Shown in pieces: positions 37,995 through 42,474 of a stretch of DNA of 42,474 bases. Source of the stretch: an uncultured Bacteroides sp. (lineage in GTDB: Bacteria > Bacteroidota > Bacteroidia > Bacteroidales > Bacteroidaceae); contig USLU01000043.1 of NCBI GenBank assembly GCA_900555635.1, positions 1-42,474 of the forward strand, in the 5' to 3' direction. Both the position numbers and the translations under genes were made by a program. How positions within the stretch are numbered: position 1 is the stretch's first letter; each line of letters opens with the position of its first letter. The notes below the pieces were generated by a model. It saw only the letters and a list, made by a program, of their open reading frames with translations, was not told where the DNA came from and did not search any database.

Positions 37995-40451
37995 TTACTT
38001 CTTTTTGGTTGCCTTTGCAGCTGCTTTAGTTGCAGTTGCCTTTTCTGTTGTTGCTTTTGCTGTCTTAGCTGATGCGGCTTTAGCGGGCTTTGCAGCTTTA
38101 GCTGGTTTAGCTTTCGGTGTCTTGGCTGCACGCTTTGACTTATCCGGATCTTTTTCCTCTTGAAGTCTGACAATCTCTTTGCAGGCAGCCAAGCTCAAAT
38201 CTTGAGGTACGATATCCTTAGGGATCTTGTAGTTGCTTCCTTTGTAAGAGATGTATGGACCGTAACGACCGTTCATAATCTCAAGATCGGGATCTTCATC
38301 GAATTTCTTGAGATGTCTTTGGGCAGCAGCTTCTTGCTTGAGCTTTATCAGTTCTATGGCTTCTTCTAAAGTGATAGTCATCGGATCTGCTGTTTTGGGC
38401 AATGAAGCATACACTCCATTGTGCTGTATGAATAGTCCGAAACGGCCGCTACCCACAGTTACGGTTTTACCCTCATGGGTGCCAAGAGTACGTGGAAGCT
38501 TGAAGAGTTCCAGCGCTTCTTCCAATGTGATGGTTTCGAGGGATAAGCCTTTGGTCATTTGTGCAAAGCGGGGCTTTTCTTCATCTTCTACAGTACCCAT
38601 TTGTACTACAGGACCAAAACGTCCTATCTTTACAGAAATCTGTTTTCCGCTGACCGGATCATTGCCTAGAATGCGTTCGCCGGCTTTATGTTCGCTCTTG
38701 GAGGCAAGCGTCTTCTCTACCGAAGGGTGGAAGTCTTTATAGAAGGCTTTCATGATAGCCGTCCATTGTTTCTCACCTTCGGCGATTTCGTCGAATTGCT
38801 TTTCAACGCTTGCAGTGAAATTGAAATCGAGAATGTTCGGGAAATACTCTATCAGGAAGTCATTCACAACAATACCGGTATCGGTTGGCATTAGTTTGGA
38901 CTTCTCGGCACCGGTAATCTCGGTATGGGTATTGTCTGCTATCTGATTGTCCTTCAACATGAGCACGTTGTATTCGCGTTCTTCTCCCGTCTTTTCGCCT
39001 TTCAATACATATTCGCGTTGTTGAATGGTAGAGATAGTAGGAGCGTAGGTAGAAGGACGGCCGATACCCAATTCTTCGAGCTTGCGTACCAGACTTGCTT
39101 CTGTGTAGCGCGGAGGATGTTGGGTGAAACGTTCGGTGGCAGTGATATCTTCGTGTTGAAGCTTCTGTCCTTTCTTCAGAGGAGGCAATAAGCGTGATTC
39201 ATCTTCCTGGTCGGTGTCATCATCAAACGATTCGCGGTAAACGTGGAGGAAACCATCAAACTTAACCACTTCTCCGGTAGCGGTGAAAGTATCGGATTCG
39301 TTGCTGATACCTATGCTTACAGTAGTCTTTTCAACTTCAGCATCTGCCATTTGGGAGGCTATGGTACGTTTCCAGATCAGATCGTACAGTTTCTTTTCCT
39401 GTGCGGTACCTTCAATCTTGGAATTCTCCATATACGTAGGACGGATGGCTTCGTGCGCTTCCTGTGCACCTTTGGTCTTAGTGGCAAAGTGGCGGGGATT
39501 AACATAACGCTCGCCCATCATGTGTGTGATGGCCTCTTTACTACCGTTGATTGCAAACTCGGACAGGTTTACAGAGTCGGTACGCATGTAGGTGATATTT
39601 CCTGATTCGTACAGGCGCTGCGCTACCATCATGGTTTGTGCTACCGTGAATCCCAGTTTGCGGGCAGCTTCCTGCTGCAAAGTAGAGGTGGTGAAGGGAG
39701 CTGCGGGGCTCTTCTTCAACGGGCGGGTAACGATGTCATTGATAGTGAATGTTGCGGAACGGCAACTTTCCAGAAATTTCTGCGCTTCTTCTTTTGTCTT
39801 GATACGGCGTCCCAACTCGGCTTTCATTTCTACCAGTTTGCCATCTTCGTCGGGAACAAGGAATACGGCAGTGATGCGGTAGGCAGCTTCGGTCTGGAAT
39901 GCATGAATCTCGCGTTCACGCTCTACGATAAGGCGTACAGCAACGGATTGTACACGACCTGCCGAAAGGGCGGGTTTTACTTTCTTCCATAGTACGGGCG
40001 AAAGTTCGAAACCTACGATACGGTCCAGGATGCGTCGTGCTTGTTGGGCATCAACCAGGTTGATGTCTATATTACGAGGTTGCTCGATGGCTTTTAAGAT
40101 GGCACCTTTGGTGATTTCATGGAAAACAATACGTTTGGTGTTCTCCGGCTTCAGTTTCAGCACTTCGTACAAGTGCCATGCGATGGCTTCTCCCTCGCGG
40201 TCCTCATCGGATGCTAACCATACGGTTTCTGCCTGTTCAGCTTCTTCTTTCAGTTGGGCTACGAGTTTCTTCTTATCTGCGGGTACTTCATAGTGCGGTT
40301 CAAAGTTCTTTTCTATGTCAATACTGAAATCTTTCTTTTTCAAATCGCGTATATGACCGTAGCTGGAAAGGACTTTAAAATCTTTCCCAAGGAACTTTTC
40401 AATGGTTTTTGCTTTTGCCGGAGATTCGACAATGACAAGGTTTTTCTGCAT
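37995..40451 (-). CDS. topA: DNA topoisomerase I (type IA)
   Basis: 818 residues. It relaxes negative supercoils by nicking one strand. The Toprim domain opens with NLVIVESPAKAKTIEKFLG (4-22) and carries SDEDREGEAIAWHL (81-94). RAR-type LSAGRVQSVAVRLIVERE follows at 162-179. The catalytic tyrosine is Tyr288 in GNITYMRTDS. The C-terminal half has three topoisomerase repeats (RFGPVVQMG, RFGLFIQHNGVYASLP, RYGPYISYKGSNYKIP) instead of cysteine zinc ribbons. The last ~50 residues are a Lys/Ala/Thr-rich tail that likely grips DNA. A TACTTTTG box lies about 45 nt upstream. Confidence 0.96.
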   Translation of the reverse strand: MQKNLVIVESPAKAKTIEKFLGKDFKVLSSYGHIRDLKKKDFSIDIEKNFEPHYEVPADKKKLVAQLKEEAEQAETVWLASDEDREGEAIAWHLYEVLKLKPENTKRIVFHEITKGAILKAIEQPRNIDINLVDAQQARRILDRIVGFELSPVLWKKVKPALSAGRVQSVAVRLIVEREREIHAFQTEAAYRITAVFLVPDEDGKLVEMKAELGRRIKTKEEAQKFLESCRSATFTINDIVTRPLKKSPAAPFTTSTLQQEAARKLGFTVAQTMMVAQRLYESGNITYMRTDSVNLSEFAINGSKEAITHMMGERYVNPRHFATKTKGAQEAHEAIRPTYMENSKIEGTAQEKKLYDLIWKRTIASQMADAEVEKTTVSIGISNESDTFTATGEVVKFDGFLHVYRESFDDDTDQEDESRLLPPLKKGQKLQHEDITATERFTQHPPRYTEASLVRKLEELGIGRPSTYAPTISTIQQREYVLKGEKTGEEREYNVLMLKDNQIADNTHTEITGAEKSKLMPTDTGIVVNDFLIEYFPNILDFNFTASVEKQFDEIAEGEKQWTAIMKAFYKDFHPSVEKTLASKSEHKAGERILGNDPVSGKQISVKIGRFGPVVQMGTVEDEEKPRFAQMTKGLSLETITLEEALELFKLPRTLGTHEGKTVTVGSGRFGLFIQHNGVYASLPKTADPMTITLEEAIELIKLKQEAAAQRHLKKFDEDPDLEIMNGRYGPYISYKGSNYKIPKDIVPQDLSLAACKEIVRLQEEKDPDKSKRAAKTPKAKPAKAAKPAKAASAKTAKATTEKATATKAAAKATKKK

Positions 40452-40493
40452 AAATTTCTGTTTTGTAGTGACTCACGCCACCTAATTCGCCCG

Positions 40494-40501
40494 CAAAAGT
40501 A
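40494..40501 (-). promoter_or_regulatory. predicted -7 element for topA
   Basis: Minus-strand TACTTTTG matches TAnnTTTG about 45 nt before the topA ATG. The -33 region is not well matched. Confidence 0.5.
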
Positions 40502-40597
40502 GAAAAAAAAGATTCTTTCTACCTTATAATATAAGGAGAATTTAGCAAAAATGACCTTTTTTGTTCAAATTAGTTGTGTTTCGCTGCTCTTGTTTCT

Positions 40598-42271
40598 CTA
40601 AAATTGAAAACTTACTCCACCGAGGAAATTGAGTCCTTCGGTAGGATATCCCCAGTAGTATTGATAGTCCTTATTCAACAAATTGTTTACTCGGGCATAG
40701 ACGGAAATTCCTTTGAAAAGTTCATAGCTTCCACCCAAGTAGAGATTGCTGACCGGGTCTGCCTTTTCATTATTCACCTTTTCACGGGAAATGTTTTGAT
40801 AGCCCAGGTTGATGAGTACACTAGGAATAGGGCGGAGGTCGATGCGGAAGTTTGCTTCGAAAGCGGGTTTGTAAGCTAACAACCAATCGGCTTCTTTATC
40901 AGATATTTTCCAGTCACGGTAGACGCCGGAGGCGGAGAAAGAAACGATGTCCTTATACGCATAGCTTACTTCGGCACCGGCATAAATATTGTCGGTATTA
41001 CGGGTGTCGAGTAGCAGGGCATATCCGTAAGGATCGGGAGAGGGCCCGGAAGAGTGCGGCGAATCTCCTGTAACGAATGCGGTGTGGGATTGCAGCAAGT
41101 CGTTTTTCAGGTCTTGATATCCACCGTAGATGTTGAACCACAGTCCGGCAACGGGGCTTGCCTTGAAGCCAAGCGCAGCGTTAAGTTGTTCGTAGGTAGC
41201 GTCTAATTGTCCGGCAGTTTGTCCGTAGGGGCTGATAGTCTCCATGCGTCGGAAGTCATTTTGAATCTTGCCGCCTTTGGCTTGGGCATAAAGGGTGTAA
41301 CTATCGGAGAAGGTATATGCTGCCGTTACATCAGGAGAGACGCGGAATTGCTTGCCAAATCCGAATGCCAGATCTACATGGGCGCCGAGGCGGATCTTCC
41401 AGTCGTCATTCTCGTAAAGATAGTATGGGTTCAGGTTTAAGGCTGTATAGTCCTCGAACTTGTTATTCTTGTAGAATACATTGTCCATGGCGAGTGCCAA
41501 TCCGATGAATTGCTCTTCGGAGATGGAACCTTTTACGTCTGCCTTGGTGCGTAACATGCCTTCTTGGGTGTCGCTGAAGCTCAATTCGTGTTGGCGTTCA
41601 TAGAACATCAGATTCGTTTCGGCACGGAACTGCAAGGGCAGGTCGTCGCTTGTGGATTTTACACCGAAATGTATGTCACCGGAAGTGAACTTCTGCTTGT
41701 TGTTTACTGAATAAGGCAGGAAGTTGAAGTTGCTCAGGTCAAAGTTTCCTGCTATATTCAGGTTCACCTTCTTGAAGGCATGTACATAATCCATGCCGGC
41801 ATGGGTATGATAATAGTAGGAATTCCAATCTGCTTGATCGTCCCCCATATCCAGTTTGCCGTCCATACCATTCATGTGGAAAGTGAGGTTGAGGCGGTCG
41901 CTGTTGGGCAAGGTGAACAGGTAGTTGGCGCGGGCATCGAGGTTGCCATAGTTGCCATATCCAAGACGGGCATATCCCGGAGATGCTTTGCTCTGTGTTT
42001 CCTTACCTGTATAGGCTTGCATGGTGGGAGCAGGAATGTTTCCGGCAGGCATAAGCGTGGCGTCATATTCCACTTCTTTTTTGCTCACGGTAGGAGGCTC
42101 TACTTTGGGAAGTACGTTTACTTTGGAGGCATCCATGATGTCCGGGTTATATTCCTGTTCTACAACAACCGTGCGGGTTACGGTAGAGTCTTTAGGTTGA
42201 TTCTGGGCTTGGGCTTGTAAGGGGAGGGCTATAAGGGCTATTGCTCCAAGGATATATTTTATCTTTTTCAT
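40598..42271 (-). CDS. TonB-dependent receptor-like outer-membrane beta-barrel protein (plug-less)
   Basis: 557 residues. MKKIKYILGAIALIALPLQAQAQ is a clear signal peptide, so ATG 42271 is chosen over an in-frame ATG at 42427, whose extra 52 residues are translated palindromic repeat (TSPRWGTPPPKRRR). The N-terminal ~100 residues are Pro/Val-rich (EQEYNPDIMDASKVNVLPKV). The rest is a string of amphipathic strands (YARLGYGNYGNLDARANYLF ... INLGYQNISREKVNN ... YARVNNLLNKDYQYYWGYP) ending in Phe, as expected for a barrel of TonB-receptor type. No plug domain is visible, so it may be a scaffold or porin. Its upstream neighbour lies beyond the window. Confidence 0.78.
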   Translation of the reverse strand: MKKIKYILGAIALIALPLQAQAQNQPKDSTVTRTVVVEQEYNPDIMDASKVNVLPKVEPPTVSKKEVEYDATLMPAGNIPAPTMQAYTGKETQSKASPGYARLGYGNYGNLDARANYLFTLPNSDRLNLTFHMNGMDGKLDMGDDQADWNSYYYHTHAGMDYVHAFKKVNLNIAGNFDLSNFNFLPYSVNNKQKFTSGDIHFGVKSTSDDLPLQFRAETNLMFYERQHELSFSDTQEGMLRTKADVKGSISEEQFIGLALAMDNVFYKNNKFEDYTALNLNPYYLYENDDWKIRLGAHVDLAFGFGKQFRVSPDVTAAYTFSDSYTLYAQAKGGKIQNDFRRMETISPYGQTAGQLDATYEQLNAALGFKASPVAGLWFNIYGGYQDLKNDLLQSHTAFVTGDSPHSSGPSPDPYGYALLLDTRNTDNIYAGAEVSYAYKDIVSFSASGVYRDWKISDKEADWLLAYKPAFEANFRIDLRPIPSVLINLGYQNISREKVNNEKADPVSNLYLGGSYELFKGISVYARVNNLLNKDYQYYWGYPTEGLNFLGGVSFQF

Positions 42272-42325
42272 ATCTAAACTTATATATTTATCAATTATTT
42301 CAATGTGACTATCTCGGACTATCTC

Positions 42326-42472
42326 AATTCTCCTCCTCTTGGGAGGAGGAGTACCCCAACGGGGGGAGGTGGTAGGTGAATTAAGTACCTTTGAAAGAAT
42401 GATTAAGATTATGCATTCGCCTACCACCCCGCCCTTTGGGCACCCCTCCTCCCAGGAGGAGGGGAATATAGT
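42326..42472. repeat. palindromic (MITE-like) repeat upstream of the barrel gene
   Basis: Arms at about 42326-42381 and 42415-42472 are imperfect inverted copies. Each holds a CTCCTCCT-GGGAGGAGG palindrome and an ACCCCAACGGGG or GCCCTTTGGGC palindrome, then GGTGGTAGG(T/C)GAAT. The centre is AT-rich. It may run beyond the window. Same general design as 3773-3883. Confidence 0.75.
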
Positions 42473-42474
42473 TA

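Noticed and set aside
42272..42427. 52-residue N-terminal extension of the barrel protein
   Set aside because: Translates a palindromic repeat and delays an otherwise perfect signal peptide; ATG 42271 is the better start.

Overview
The window looks like a chromosomal segment of a gut Bacteroides or close relative (Bacteroidota). The gene set fits: a fused SecDF, plug-and-barrel outer-membrane receptors, a serine-type sulfatase, GH92 remains, C10 (streptopain-type) lipoproteins, DUF3244 and TPR membrane regulators. Shine-Dalgarno sequences are weak, and the Bacteroides promoter element TAnnTTTG, sometimes with a TTTG-like -33 box about 19 bp upstream, precedes many genes. All family names come from reading the sequence, not from database searches.

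Layout. 1-7.6 kb: the end of upp; a convergent bifunctional proline/P5C dehydrogenase gene (putA type) with a long leader carrying a palindromic repeat and a possible small ORF; a junction where the 3' end of an AraC-type regulator gene meets the 3' half of a GH92 mannosidase gene head to head, both truncated; and a sulfatase gene. 7.6-10.6 kb: korB-korA (2-oxoacid:ferredoxin oxidoreductase). 10.7-13.9 kb: tRNA-Arg(CCU), followed within 2 nt by a HYC_CC_PP-type protein, a TonB-dependent receptor and a secreted HMA-domain protein, probably a metal-handling locus. 14.0-22.0 kb: leftward genes for SecDF, an M3 peptidase lipoprotein, a membrane-anchored EEP hydrolase and two overlapping rhomboid proteases. 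22.1-24.7 kb: HU and argS, rightward.

24.8-37.5 kb is visibly more AT-rich and accessory in character. It holds (a) a two-gene operon with an ATGA overlap, encoding a 720-residue protein that reads as two tandem KaiC/RadA-like domains with degenerate P-loops and a cysteine cluster, plus an 8-TM membrane protein; I recognise no described system with this make-up. Gene remnants flank it. It also holds (b) a C10 protease locus: a lipoprotein/TPR/TM/HTH regulator, then an apparent six-gene operon of a DUF3244 protein, three C10-family lipoproteins and two paralogous lipoproteins. The middle C10 protein has lost its catalytic Cys, His and Trp and appears to be a pseudoprotease. 38.0-42.5 kb: topA and a plug-less TonB-receptor-like barrel gene, ending in a second palindromic repeat.

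Intergenic regions repeatedly contain islands of short, island-specific words in direct and inverted copies, together with MITE-like inverted repeats. The best candidates for undescribed biology are the double-KaiC/membrane pair, the pseudoprotease inside the C10 operon, and the tRNA that runs straight into a protein start codon.
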